A DNA stretch of 23,651 nt from Chloroflexota bacterium (GCA_016190585.1 JACPQH010000088.1:1-23651); one strand, 5' to 3'. Shown: positions 13,199 through 20,631, counted from the first letter of the stretch. Notes: generated by a model from the letters alone, not told the origin. Program-made: numbers and translations.

Positions 13199-13237
13199 AC
13201 CCTCATCCTCGCCTTCTCCCGTCGAGGGAGAAGGGAC
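13199..13237 (+). repeat. Dispersed imperfect-palindrome repeat, best copy
   Basis: The copy contains a perfect 9-bp stem, CCTTCTCCC (13212-13220) and GGGAGAAGG (13226-13234), around a GTCGA loop. ACCCTCATCCTCG precedes the stem. It matches the minus strand of 5301-5344 almost base for base. Lying between convergent genes, it may also slow or stop transcription from either side. Confidence 0.7.
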
Positions 13238-13273
13238 CTGATTAACACGTTTGCCAGTTCGTCACAAGCCTGG

Positions 13274-13346
13274 GGCTGCAGGCTTCTGCAGCCGGAGAGC
13301 ATGATTATCAACCGCTCGCGGCGAGCCTGCCCGGCGCGGAGCGCCG
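13274..13346. other. Cluster of three perfect hairpins between convergent genes
   Basis: Three stems follow each other. GGCTGCAG (13274-13281) pairs with CTGCAGCC (13286-13293). GCTCG (13314-13318) pairs with CGAGC (13322-13326). CGGCGC (13332-13337) pairs with GCGCCG (13341-13346). The last begins 2 nt beyond the glgX stop on the minus strand. None has a clear T-tract, but together they could act as a bidirectional terminator. The 236-bp gap 13113-13348 contains nothing else I recognise. Confidence 0.5.
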
Positions 13347-13348
13347 TT

Positions 13349-15487
13349 CTACCCGCCCGGCCGCTGCTGGCGTAACAGGATAACCGAGCGCCCGCAGGCG
13401 TCCAGGGTGCTGCCGGGACCGATGACGCGCGGGGGCTGTTCCGGCGCGGGCGCGGCCGTATCCAGCACGACCTCCCAGCCCGTCGCCGGGGGGATGGCCG
13501 GCAGGGTAAAGGTAATCGCCTCGTGAAAGGCGTTAAACAGCATCAGCAGGGAATCATCGCGGACCTCTTTACCATCACCGTCCATGCCGATGGCCTGTCC
13601 CGCCAGGAACACGCCGACGCACCGCCGCCAGGAAGCGCCCCAGTCATCATCGGTCATCTCCCGGCCGTCGCAGCGCACCCAGGTGATGTCATTGACGCCC
13701 AGGCCGCGAATGGGCCGCCCCTGGAAGTACCGCCGCCGCCGCAGCGTGGGGTGCTCTTTCCGGTAACGGACGAGCCCGCAGGTGTACTCGAGCAGCGCCC
13801 GTTTCCTGTCATCCAGGTTCCAGTCGTACCAGCTAATCTCGTTGTCCTGGCAATAGGCGTTGTTGTTGCCCATCTGTGTGCGCCCGATCTCGTCGCCGCC
13901 GCAGAGCATGGGCACGCCCTGCGACAGGAACAGGGTGGCCAGGAAGTTGCGCTGCTGGCGCTCCCGGAGCTCGCTGACGGCCTGGTCGCCGGTCGGCCCC
14001 TCCGCCCCGCAGTTCCAGGAGATATTATCGTCGCTGCCGTCCCGGTTCCCTTGGCCGTTGCGCTCGTTGTGTTTGCGGTTGTAGCTCACCAGGTCGTTCA
14101 GGGTGAAACCGTCGTGGGCGGTGAGGAAGTTGATGCTGGCGTACGGCCCCTTGCCCTCGCCCTGGTAGAGGTCGCTTGAGCCGGTGAGCCGGTAGCCCAG
14201 CTCGGCCACCTGGCCCTCGTCAGCCTTCCAGAAATGGCGCACGGTATCCCGGTAGCGGCCGTTCCATTCCGTCCAGAGCAGCGGGAAACGGCCGACCTGA
14301 TAGCCGCCGGGGCCGACATCCCACGGCTCGGCGATGAGCTTGACCCCGGAGAGCACCGGGTCCTGGTAGATAATGGAGAAGAAGGCCGAGAGCATGTTCA
14401 CCTCGTGCAGCTCCCGGGCCAGCGCCGAGGCCAGATCGAAGCGGAAGCCGGACACGTGCATCTCGGTCACCCAGTAGCGCAGGCTGTCCATGATGAGCTT
14501 CAGCGTCTGGGCGTGGCGGACGTTCAGGCTGTTGCCGGTGCCCGTGTAGTCCGCGTAAAAGCGCTCCTTTTCGGGGACGAGGGCGTAATAGGTGGCGTTA
14601 TCGGCGCCGCGGAAGCTCAGGGTGGGGCCGAGATGGTTGCCCTCCGAGGTATGGTTGTAGACGACGTCCAGGACGACCTCGATGCCGGCGCGGTTCAGCG
14701 TTTTGACCATGGTCTTGAACTCCGTCACCTGCCCGCCCAGGTCGCCCGACCCGGAATACCAGGCCGCGGGCGCGAAGTAGTTGGTGGTGTTGTAGCCCCA
14801 GTAGTTCTTCAGGCGGCGGTCGACCAGGTCTTTCTCGCTCTCGTAGTGGTGCACCGGCATCAGCTCCACGGTGGTCACGCCGAGCTTTTTCAGGTGGTCG
14901 AGGATGGGCGGTGAGGCCAGGCCGGCGTAGGTGCCGCGCTGGGCCGGGGGCACCTCGGGATGGCGGATGGTCAGGCCCCGGACGTGGGTCTCGTAGATCA
15001 CCGTCTCGTGCCAGGGAATGACCGGGCGCGCCACGCCTTCCCAGTCGAAAGCGGGGTCGATGACGACGCATTTGGGCACGCCCCAGGCGTCGTCCTTCTC
15101 GTCACGGGCCAGGTCCTCGTCCGGGCTGCCGAGCTTGTAGCCGAACACCGGGGCCTTCCAGTCAAGGAGGCCGATAAGCGCCTTGCCGTAAGGGTCGATC
15201 AGCAGCTTGGAAGGGTTGAACCGCTGGCCGGCCTCCGGGTCGTAAGGCCCGTCCACCCGGTAGCCGTAGATCTGGCCCGGCCCGATTTCCGGGAGATAGG
15301 CCGACCAGGTATGCTCCACCGGCTCGGGGAAGGGGATGCACTGCTGCTCGTGATCGGCTTCCGGCCGGTCAAAAAGACACAGCTCCACCCGGCTGGCGCC
15401 CTCGGAATAGGCGGCGAAGTTTACCCCCTTGCCATCCCAGGTGGCCCCCAGGGGGAGGGGTTGTCCCGGAAGTATTCTGTTTATCAT
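13349..15487 (-). CDS. glgX: Glycogen debranching enzyme, isoamylase type
   Basis: A 712-residue GH13 enzyme that cleaves alpha-1,6 branches in glycogen or limit dextrins. An N-terminal CBM48-type domain begins with [14 protein letters not shown]. The catalytic barrel shows region I DVVYNHT, region [10 protein letters not shown] with nucleophile D351, region [11 protein letters not shown] with acid/base E387, and region IV TAHDG with D459. The length suits the GlgX/TreX group (about 650-720 residues). The ATG at 15487 has no clear Shine-Dalgarno sequence, but the protein then begins where the family begins. It is transcribed away from hsp20. A copy of the ATTAGGTA motif on the minus strand lies about 54 nt upstream, shared with hsp20 and the UspA gene, suggesting stress or starvation control of glycogen use. 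Confidence 0.95.
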   Translation of the reverse strand: MINRILPGQPLPLGATWDGKGVNFAAYSEGASRVELCLFDRPEADHEQQCIPFPEPVEHTWSAYLPEIGPGQIYGYRVDGPYDPEAGQRFNPSKLLIDPYGKALIGLLDWKAPVFGYKLGSPDEDLARDEKDDAWGVPKCVVIDPAFDWEGVARPVIPWHETVIYETHVRGLTIRHPEVPPAQRGTYAGLASPPILDHLKKLGVTTVELMPVHHYESEKDLVDRRLKNYWGYNTTNYFAPAAWYSGSGDLGGQVTEFKTMVKTLNRAGIEVVLDVVYNHTSEGNHLGPTLSFRGADNATYYALVPEKERFYADYTGTGNSLNVRHAQTLKLIMDSLRYWVTEMHVSGFRFDLASALARELHEVNMLSAFFSIIYQDPVLSGVKLIAEPWDVGPGGYQVGRFPLLWTEWNGRYRDTVRHFWKADEGQVAELGYRLTGSSDLYQGEGKGPYASINFLTAHDGFTLNDLVSYNRKHNERNGQGNRDGSDDNISWNCGAEGPTGDQAVSELRERQQRNFLATLFLSQGVPMLCGGDEIGRTQMGNNNAYCQDNEISWYDWNLDDRKRALLEYTCGLVRYRKEHPTLRRRRYFQGRPIRGLGVNDITWVRCDGREMTDDDWGASWRRCVGVFLAGQAIGMDGDGKEVRDDSLLMLFNAFHEAITFTLPAIPPATGWEVVLDTAAPAPEQPPRVIGPGSTLDACGRSVILLRQQRPGG

Positions 15488-15540
15488 GGTTCGATTTTCA
15501 GAGCGGCCTATTCAAGTAAAGCACCTGCCCGCGAGCCGGG

Positions 15541-15563
15541 TAAATCAGTATCACTACCTAATA
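15541..15563 (-). promoter_or_regulatory. Shared ATTAGGTA-N4-TAC motif upstream of glgX
   Basis: Minus strand TATTAGGTA, then GTGA, TAC, TG and ATTTA. It matches the motifs before hsp20 and the UspA gene at TTAGGTA, TAC and ATT, with identical spacing. It lies about 54 nt upstream of the glgX start. The 283-bp divergent region 15488-15770 holds this motif, the hsp20 copy, and two similar AAGTAAAGC stretches (15515-15523 and 15617-15625). Confidence 0.55.
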
Positions 15564-15666
15564 ATGCCGGCGGGCAATAATAAATCAACCGGGTATCCGC
15601 CTGTTTCGGGACTATTAAGTAAAGCCTGCCTTCCCCCTGAGTAAAAAATACGATGGGAAGAGCCTC

Positions 15667-15690
15667 CAATTAGGTAACGTTACGGATTTC
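15667..15690 (+). promoter_or_regulatory. Shared ATTAGGTA-N4-TAC motif upstream of hsp20
   Basis: CAATTAGGTA, then ACGT, TAC, GG and ATTT. The centre GTAACGTTAC (15674-15683) is a perfect 10-bp palindrome, which fits a dimeric regulator. It lies about 80 nt upstream of the hsp20 ATG. Confidence 0.6.
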
Positions 15691-15770
15691 ATCATCCCCG
15701 TCAAACGGTTTAAATTATTCATCAGTCCCGGGGTAAAGTCGAAGTACAAAATATTAAAGGAGGCAGTCTC

Positions 15771-16235
15771 ATGGCAATGCAGAGATGGCGTCCGTCCCGG
15801 AGGGCTATGGCGCCGTGGCGCTCCTTCGAGGACATGGACCGGTGGATGGACGAGTTTTTCCGCGGCGGGGTGCCGAGCATGTGGCGGGGCGAAGAGGGTA
15901 TGGCCTGGGCGCCGCGCATCGAGCTCTTCGACAAGGGCGACCGGCTGATGGCGCGCGTGGAAATACCGGGCATGAAGAAGGATGATATCAATATCTCGGT
16001 TAGCGGCGATGTCCTGACCGTCAGCGGCGAGCGCAAGGCCGAGGAAGAGGTCAAAGAGGAGAACGTCTACCGCGCCGAGATGGCTTACGGCCGGTTCTCG
16101 CGGTCGCTGACGCTGCCGGCCAGCGTGGAGGCGGACAAGATCGAGGCGACTTACGAGAGCGGTATCCTGGAGATATCGCTGCCCAAGGTCGAAGCCGTCA
16201 AGCCCAAGAAGATCGAGATAAAGGCGAAAAAATAG
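15771..16235 (+). CDS. Hsp20-family small heat shock protein
   Basis: A 154-residue chaperone that holds unfolding proteins in large oligomers. A basic, Met/Arg/Trp-rich N-terminal arm (MAMQRWRPSRRAM) precedes the alpha-crystallin domain (about 45-140). That domain contains RVEIPGMKKDDINISV, LTVSGER and the closing GILEISLPK. The C-terminal tail is Lys-rich and I see only a weak I-x-I anchor (IEIKAK). AAAGGAGG (15756-15763) precedes the ATG with a 7-nt spacer. The PQQ-type dehydrogenase starts 17 nt downstream, so the two are probably co-transcribed. The palindromic ATTAGGTA element upstream is the visible candidate control site; no CIRCE or HrcA operator was seen. Confidence 0.96.
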   Translation: MAMQRWRPSRRAMAPWRSFEDMDRWMDEFFRGGVPSMWRGEEGMAWAPRIELFDKGDRLMARVEIPGMKKDDINISVSGDVLTVSGERKAEEEVKEENVYRAEMAYGRFSRSLTLPASVEADKIEATYESGILEISLPKVEAVKPKKIEIKAKK

Positions 16236-16252
16236 CTGGCTCTGCCCGGATA

Positions 16253-17362
16253 ATGCTCGGTAACCGGGTGAGGGCCGGTCTCCTCCTTACCTGCCTGCTG
16301 GGTCTGGCGGCGTGCGCCGGATCGCCGGCCGGGCCCCCCCAGCAGGCAGCCAGCCCATCCCCGGCCGCGGATATAGCCATCCTCGTCCAGGGGCTGGAGG
16401 CGCCGTGGTCCCTTGACTTCGCTCCGGACGGGCGCATTTTCGTGGCAGAGCGCACCGGGGCGGTACGCGTTATCAAGGACGGCAAACTGGCCGCCGAGCC
16501 CTGGCTCAGGCTGGAGGTGGCGGCGACCGGAGAGGCCGGTCTTCTGGGGCTGGCCGTCGACCCGGATTTCGAGCGCAACGGGCTTGTCTATGCGGCGTAT
16601 ACCTATTCGGACTCGGGGAGACTGACGAACCGGCTGGTGCGGCTGCGGGAGGCGGGAGGCCGGGGCGACCTGGACGGTATCCTCGTTGACGGCATCATCG
16701 GGGCAGCCATCCATGACGGCGGTCGGCTCAAGTTCGGACCGGATGGCAAGCTCTACTGGACGATTGGCGACGCCGGGGATACCGGCACCGCCCAGGACCT
16801 CGATTCCCGGAACGGGAAGATCCTGAGACTGGAGCGGGATGGCACCGCGCCCGGCGACAACCCCTTCCCCGGCTCCCTCGTCTACTCATACGGGCACCGC
16901 AATCCGCAGGGGCTGGCCTGGCAGCCGGGGACCGGCCGTCTGTACGCCACCGAGCACGGGCCGGCGGGCCGGGACGAGGTCAATTTTATCGAACCGGGGA
17001 AGAACTACGGCTGGCCCGGGATAACCGGCGATGAGACGCGGGCCGGCATGGAGCCGCCCGTCCGGCACAGCGGGAGCGAGACGTGGGCGCCGTCAGGCGC
17101 CGCTTTCGCCCGGAGCGGCCAGTGGGCCGGTTCCCTGCTTTTCACCGGGCTGCGGGGGCAGTCCCTCTACCGTCTCAGTCTCGACCCAACCGACCCCCGC
17201 CGGGTAGTTGCCTTCGAGAAGTTGCTCACCGGACGGTACGGGCGCCTGCGGGACATTGTCGCGGGGCCTGACGGCGCGGTTTATATCCTGACCAGCAACC
17301 GCGACGGCCGCGGCAGCGTGCGGCCGGGCGATGACAAGCTCCTGAAGCTGACCCTCAGGTAA
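16253..17362 (+). CDS. PQQ-type soluble aldose dehydrogenase, lipoprotein (YliI-like)
   Basis: A 369-residue exported six-bladed beta-propeller of the glucose/sorbosone dehydrogenase family, which oxidises sugars at C1 using PQQ. The signal peptide ends in a lipobox (LAAC, C21), so the protein is probably lipid-anchored outside the membrane. Signatures include APWSLDFAPDGRIFVAERTG, the catalytic histidine H154 in IHDGGRL, FGPDGKLYWTIGD and YSYGHRNPQGLAW. ATG 16253 has only a weak upstream CCCGGAT, but it is the only start giving a full signal peptide. No pqq biosynthesis gene is in the window, so the cofactor source is unknown. Membership of the fold does not guarantee PQQ binding. Confidence 0.9.
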   Translation: MLGNRVRAGLLLTCLLGLAACAGSPAGPPQQAASPSPAADIAILVQGLEAPWSLDFAPDGRIFVAERTGAVRVIKDGKLAAEPWLRLEVAATGEAGLLGLAVDPDFERNGLVYAAYTYSDSGRLTNRLVRLREAGGRGDLDGILVDGIIGAAIHDGGRLKFGPDGKLYWTIGDAGDTGTAQDLDSRNGKILRLERDGTAPGDNPFPGSLVYSYGHRNPQGLAWQPGTGRLYATEHGPAGRDEVNFIEPGKNYGWPGITGDETRAGMEPPVRHSGSETWAPSGAAFARSGQWAGSLLFTGLRGQSLYRLSLDPTDPRRVVAFEKLLTGRYGRLRDIVAGPDGAVYILTSNRDGRGSVRPGDDKLLKLTLR

Positions 17363-17394
17363 ACAGGGCGCCCAATTAGGCCCGTCCGGCGGAT

Positions 17395-17420
17395 AAATTA
17401 GGTATGGTTACGTATTAATC
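17395..17420 (+). promoter_or_regulatory. Shared ATTAGGTA-N4-TAC motif upstream of the UspA gene
   Basis: AAATTAGGTA, then TGGT, TAC, GT and ATTAATC. It lies about 41 nt before the TTG start. A partial copy (CAATTAGG) sits at 17373-17380 in the same 98-bp gap. No convincing -35/-10 pair was found here, so the motif may be an operator or part of an alternative promoter. Confidence 0.6.
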
Positions 17421-17460
17421 CCGGCCTGTCCCGCGAATATATTTAACCTGGGAGGCCCGC

Positions 17461-18354
17461 TTGAAAGAAGGTAGTTACCGCCGGATGCTGGTGCCCCTGG
17501 ACGGCTCCGAGGCGGCGGAGAAGCTGTACCGCTACGCCGCGGAGGTCGCCGGCCGGCTGGGCATGGACATGGACTTCCTTTACGTCTGCCAGAGCGAGTC
17601 CCGCTTCATGTGCCGCACCTACCTGGAGCAGGTGGCGGGCCTGGCGCAGGGCATCGCACGGCAGGTCCAGAGCGCCGGCGGCGGGGCCGGCGGCCGGCCG
17701 GCCGCCACCCGGGCGGTGGTCGCTTCGGGCGACGTGGCCGGGGAGATATTGCGCGGCGCCGGGGACAGCCGGCCCGATTTCATCATGATGTCCGCCGGGT
17801 CAAGGCTTCTGGGCGGGGGGCTGGGCAGTGTCGCCCAAAAGGTGGTGCACGCCTCCCGCGCTCCTGTCTGGTTGCTGCGCGCGCCGCCAGCCGGGGGAAC
17901 GATGCTGGTGCCCCTGGACGGCTCTGACCTGGCCGAGCTGGTGCTGCCCCACGCCGAAAGGCTTGCCCGGTTGAAAGGGAGCGAGATGGATATCGTCCTG
18001 CTCCGGGTGTGCGAAGCCCCCGACCTCCTGGCAGACTATCCCGAGGCTATCATGCCGCACGGCTGGGACGAGCACGTCAGGGAGGTCGTCGCCGGCTCGG
18101 AGCACGCCTGCGGACTCTACCTGGAGGAGGTACAGCAGCACCTCGAGGGAAGCGGGTTCCGCGTGCGGTCCGAGGTCTTGCTGGGCAATCCGGCGGCGGT
18201 CATCCCCGACTACGCCGAGAAACAGGCGGCGAGCCTGGTAGTAATCTCCAGCCACGGGCGCTCCGGGCCGAGTTCGTCAGGTTACGGGCACGTTGCGGGC
18301 AAGGTCCTGGCCGGGGTCAACTGCCCTGTCTTCCTGGTACGCCCGCAGCCCTGA
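17461..18354 (+). CDS. Tandem universal stress protein (two UspA domains)
   Basis: A 297-residue protein with two UspA domains. The first begins MLVPLDGSEAAEK (about 9-140) and the second MLVPLDGSDLAELVLP (about 148-295). Each ends with the usual strand before a hydrophobic Val/Leu run (APVWLLRAP and CPVFLVRP). The second domain keeps the ATP-type glycine loop SSHGRSG with a later GK. The first has SAGSRLLGGGLGSVAQK. Such tandem proteins act in stress survival and nucleotide sensing and are cytoplasmic. TTG 17461 follows GGGAGG (17450-17455) with a 5-nt spacer. It stands as a single gene. The upstream motif shared with hsp20 and glgX suggests a common stress signal. Confidence 0.94.
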   Translation: MKEGSYRRMLVPLDGSEAAEKLYRYAAEVAGRLGMDMDFLYVCQSESRFMCRTYLEQVAGLAQGIARQVQSAGGGAGGRPAATRAVVASGDVAGEILRGAGDSRPDFIMMSAGSRLLGGGLGSVAQKVVHASRAPVWLLRAPPAGGTMLVPLDGSDLAELVLPHAERLARLKGSEMDIVLLRVCEAPDLLADYPEAIMPHGWDEHVREVVAGSEHACGLYLEEVQQHLEGSGFRVRSEVLLGNPAAVIPDYAEKQAASLVVISSHGRSGPSSSGYGHVAGKVLAGVNCPVFLVRPQP

Positions 18355-18414
18355 GCTTTACGGGTTCCCGACCGACCGCCCCTCGGCAGCCTTCACGCTT
18401 TAACCGGCTCTCTC

Positions 18415-18441
18415 TTGACAGGCGCCGTACCCCGGTATTAG
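18415..18441 (+). promoter_or_regulatory. Candidate promoter of the LUD-domain gene
   Basis: A perfect -35 TTGACA (18415-18420) is followed by TATTAG (18436-18441) with a 15-nt spacer. The spacer is short, so the exact -10 is uncertain. The start codon is about 40 nt downstream. Confidence 0.5.
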
Positions 18442-18480
18442 ATTTAACCGTAGCTATATAACAAGCAACCGGAGGCGCTG

Positions 18481-19206
18481 ATGATTGACGAGACCGATCT
18501 CCGCGAGGAGAAAGCCTGGTGGTACCGCTGCCTGGGCGAGAAGGCGGTGCATAACCTGCGCCGGCGCAACCTGACGGCCGATTTTGTGCCCACCGCCGCC
18601 GAAGCCTTGCCCCGGATAATGGGGCTAATCCCGGAGGGGGCCACCGTGGGGTGGGGCGACTCGGCGACGCTCTACCAGCTCGGCGTTTTTCAGGAGCTGC
18701 ACCGCACCCGTCCCGGGCTGGTGATCGACGCCCTGCACCGGGACGATAACGGCGTCTTCGTCAACCGCGGCCCGCAGCGCTACGAGTTGATGAGAAAGGC
18801 GATGACGGCTGATGTCTTTCTCTCCGGCATCAACGCCGTCGCCGCCGACGGCCGCCTGGTCAACGTGGACGCCACCGGCAACCGGGTGGCGCCGACCATC
18901 TTCGGCCCGCGCATGGTCATCATGGTCGCCGGGGCCAACAAGATCGTCGACAACCTGGAAGAGGCCCTGGACAGGGCCAAGCAGGCGGCGGCCATCAACG
19001 CCCGGCGTCACATAAACAAGCACAACAGCGCCGACCGCTTCGGCGACCTCCCCTGCGTGCGTACCGGCCAGTGCGCCGACTGCACCAACGTCAACCGCAT
19101 CTGCCGCTTCACCGTCGTCATCGAAGGGGAGCGGCCGCCCGGCTTCATGACCGATTTCAAGCCCCGCATCCACGTGGTCATCGTGGGTGAGGAGCTGGGG
19201 ATTTAA
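18481..19206 (+). CDS. LUD-domain protein (LutC/YkgG-like) with Cys-rich tail
   Basis: A 241-residue protein of the LUD superfamily, whose members include LutB and LutC of lactate oxidation. Typical motifs are VGWGDSATLYQLGV near residue 56, and FLSGINAVAADG followed by LVNVDATGNRVAP at about 113-138. It stands alone, without the lutA/lutB Fe-S partners, so lactate oxidation is unlikely to be its job by itself. Near the C-terminus are C192, C198, C201 and C208 (C-x5-C-x2-C-x6-C), a possible metal or Fe-S site. GGAGG (18471-18475) precedes the ATG with a 5-nt spacer. Many stand-alone members exist in anaerobes with no known function. Confidence 0.88.
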   Translation: MIDETDLREEKAWWYRCLGEKAVHNLRRRNLTADFVPTAAEALPRIMGLIPEGATVGWGDSATLYQLGVFQELHRTRPGLVIDALHRDDNGVFVNRGPQRYELMRKAMTADVFLSGINAVAADGRLVNVDATGNRVAPTIFGPRMVIMVAGANKIVDNLEEALDRAKQAAAINARRHINKHNSADRFGDLPCVRTGQCADCTNVNRICRFTVVIEGERPPGFMTDFKPRIHVVIVGEELGI

Positions 19207-19268
19207 GAGACTTAAGCGTAACCCCTCTCCCGCCCCCGCTTTCTTCCCGGGCTATGACCAATGGCATC

Positions 19269-19296
19269 TTTACTTACCCGTCCGGCGAAATATATC
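19269..19296 (+). promoter_or_regulatory. Weak candidate promoter of the C39-like peptidase gene
   Basis: TTTACT (19269-19274) and TATATC (19291-19296) are separated by 16 nt, each matching consensus at four of six positions. Nothing better is visible in the 125-bp gap 19207-19331. Confidence 0.3.
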
Positions 19297-19331
19297 ATGG
19301 GACAACGTGAGTAGACATAGATGCCGGTCCT

Positions 19332-19982
19332 TTGGCGTTCGCGGTAAATAAAAGCCAAATCAGGCGCTCCCTCGTAATAAGCGGTCTTCTGGCGGCCGCC
19401 CTGGCCCTCATCTACCTCGGGCTGACCCTGGATGTCAGCCGCCCCCTCCCCGCGTCCGCCACCGAGAATATGCCAGCCGCTTCCCCCGGAATTAGCCAGG
19501 GCAAACTGCTCGACGTGCCCTACTTGAACCAGGGGAGCACCAACTGGTGTTTCTACACGTCGCTGGCCATGGTTCTACAGTATCATGGGAAAGACGTAAC
19601 GCCGCGGGACATCGCCGGGGCGCAGGGACACGGCCCGGAACGGAGTCTGAGCCTGCTGGACGTTACCCTGGGGAACGTGGAAAAATATGTCTCGCGCTGG
19701 ACCGACCTCTCGGTCGAGCACAGCGTCGGCACCTGGGGCTGGGCGGATTACCGGAAACAGATTGACGAATCGAAGCCGGTGATCGCATCGAGTTTCGGCC
19801 TGCCCGGCCATGCGGTGGTCGTCACCGGGTACTCGGCAGCGGGACGCTACCTCTACGTTCACGACCCGAGCGGCTACCTTACCCGGGAGCGGTGGCGGGC
19901 CGGCGGCGCCGTCAACGCGCGGGTCGACTGGGACTCCTTCCGGAGCCTGTCTTGGTACCTGGTAACGATCGCCAGAAGCTAG
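19332..19982 (+). CDS. Membrane-anchored C39-like cysteine peptidase
   Basis: A 216-residue protein with one N-terminal membrane segment (about 13-32) and an outer papain-like domain of the Peptidase_C39_2 type. The catalytic Cys is C73 in NWCFYTSLAMVLQY, the histidine H160 in LPGHAVVVTGYS, and the third residue D178 in YVHDPSG. The domain begins with the typical LLDVPYLNQG. True C39 members cleave double-glycine leaders, but no ABC transporter or leader-peptide gene is nearby. It is more likely a stand-alone cell-surface cysteine peptidase or amidase. The TTG at 19332 lacks a good Shine-Dalgarno sequence and is the least certain start in the window. It is kept because it includes the whole membrane anchor. 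Confidence 0.85.
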   Translation: MAFAVNKSQIRRSLVISGLLAAALALIYLGLTLDVSRPLPASATENMPAASPGISQGKLLDVPYLNQGSTNWCFYTSLAMVLQYHGKDVTPRDIAGAQGHGPERSLSLLDVTLGNVEKYVSRWTDLSVEHSVGTWGWADYRKQIDESKPVIASSFGLPGHAVVVTGYSAAGRYLYVHDPSGYLTRERWRAGGAVNARVDWDSFRSLSWYLVTIARS

Positions 19983-20003
19983 GGTAGCGTTTCAGAACGG
20001 AGT

Positions 20004-20028
20004 CCTCTCCCTTTCGCAAAGGGAGAGG
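20004..20028. repeat. Perfect 11-bp stem of the dispersed palindromic type
   Basis: CCTCTCCCTTT (20004-20014) pairs with AAAGGGAGAGG (20018-20028) around CGC. Content and layout resemble the repeats at 5301 and 13199 (CTCCC arm, GGGAG arm), so it is probably a relative. It follows the peptidase gene by 21 bp and could also end its transcript. Confidence 0.55.
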
Positions 20029-20106
20029 GATTTCTCCCCTTAATCCCCCTTCGCCGACCGGGGAGATAATATTCAAGGTATTTCAAAAACATACTATTGT
20101 GCGGTA

Positions 20107-20188
20107 TGTCACTCCCTGGAAGCACAGCAACGAGGAATCCGTCGCCAATCGTTAGATACGGATTCCTCACTGCGTTTCGGAATGACGG
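20107..20188. repeat. MITE-like inverted repeat element
   Basis: GAGGAATCCGT (20132-20142) and ACGGATTCCTC (20158-20168) form a perfect 11-bp inverted repeat. Imperfect complementarity continues outwards between TGTCACTCC at the left end and GGAATGACGG at the right. GGATTCCTCACTGCGTTTCGGAATGAC resembles short palindromic repeats I remember from many bacterial genomes; this was not searched. With the repeats at 20004 and the terminator at 20213 it fills the 327-bp gene-free gap 19983-20309. Confidence 0.6.
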
Positions 20189-20212
20189 CAATGAAGTGTT
20201 AGACGCACCCTG

Positions 20213-20243
20213 CTGGCCGGCCGCCATCGGCCGCCAGGCTTTT
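20213..20243 (+). terminator. Candidate intrinsic terminator
   Basis: CTGGC-C-GGCCG (20213-20223) pairs with CGGCCGCCAG (20228-20237) around CCAT, with one bulged C. GCTTTTCT follows, so the layout suits a rho-independent terminator on the plus strand. It would stop transcripts from the peptidase side before they run antisense into the zinc-ribbon gene. Confidence 0.5.
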
Positions 20244-20309
20244 CTATTCGGTCAGTGGCTCCGTAATGCCGGGGCGAAGCGACCCGGTAAGCCGGTCAAG
20301 CGCTGGCCG

Positions 20310-20450
20310 CTAGGCCTTGCCGATGCGGAACATCTTGGTGGAGCAGGCGGGGCAGACCCCCTGGGTAGCCGGCCGGCCGTTCTTCATGGTAATGGCCTTG
20401 GCGTTCTTCATCTCTCTCTTCGCCCGGCACTTAACACAATACGCTTGCAT
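20310..20450 (-). CDS. Small zinc-ribbon protein, DUF5679-like
   Basis: A 46-residue protein beginning MQAYCVKCRAKREMKNAK and ending in TKMFRIGKA. Two CxxC knuckles (C5, C8 and C33, C36) form a rubredoxin-like zinc ribbon, and the chain is rich in Lys and Arg. Length and motifs match my memory of DUF5679, a family common in Chloroflexota and Actinobacteria with no known function. The start is firm: AAAGGAGG lies at 20457-20464 on the minus strand, and a promoter with perfect -35 lies just upstream. The strong expression signals suggest an abundant small protein, perhaps binding nucleic acid or a protein partner. It is transcribed away from the encapsulin-like gene. Confidence 0.85.
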   Translation of the reverse strand: MQAYCVKCRAKREMKNAKAITMKNGRPATQGVCPACSTKMFRIGKA

Positions 20451-20474
20451 CGTCTCCCTCCTTTTTGATTAAAA

Positions 20475-20503
20475 ACAATAGGCCATTCCTGACGCATTGT
20501 CAA
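20475..20503 (-). promoter_or_regulatory. Promoter of the zinc-ribbon gene
   Basis: On the minus strand TTGACA (20503-20498) and TATTGT (20480-20475) are separated by exactly 17 nt. Transcription would start near 20468, leaving a very short leader with the Shine-Dalgarno sequence. Confidence 0.8.
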
Positions 20504-20605
20504 TAGGCTGAGAACGAATTTGTTAAGGAATTTTGAAAAAGTCCCTCGGGGCGCGGTGACGTGAGCCCGGCAGGCAAGAGCCAAAATACGGGGTTCCCGT
20601 CCGGG

Positions 20606-20631
20606 AAATTAGGTAAAGCCCCGTATATTAT
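20606..20631 (+). promoter_or_regulatory. Partial copy of the ATTAGGTA motif upstream of the encapsulin-like gene
   Basis: AAATTAGGTA, then AAGCCC and CGTATATTATC. The first ten bases are identical to the motif before the UspA gene, and CGTAT recurs at the same distance, but the central TAC is lost. It lies about 75 nt upstream of the ATG. The rest of 20451-20705 holds the zinc-ribbon promoter and nothing else I recognise. Confidence 0.4.

Noticed and set aside
13113..13348. CRISPR array in the repeat-rich gap
   Set aside because: The repeats are inverted and diverged, with no regular direct repeat-spacer pattern and no cas gene.
15708..15736. Sigma-B-like promoter (GTTTAA and GGGTAA) before hsp20
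   Set aside because: The 17-nt spacer is longer than the usual 12-15 nt and no second example occurs in the window.
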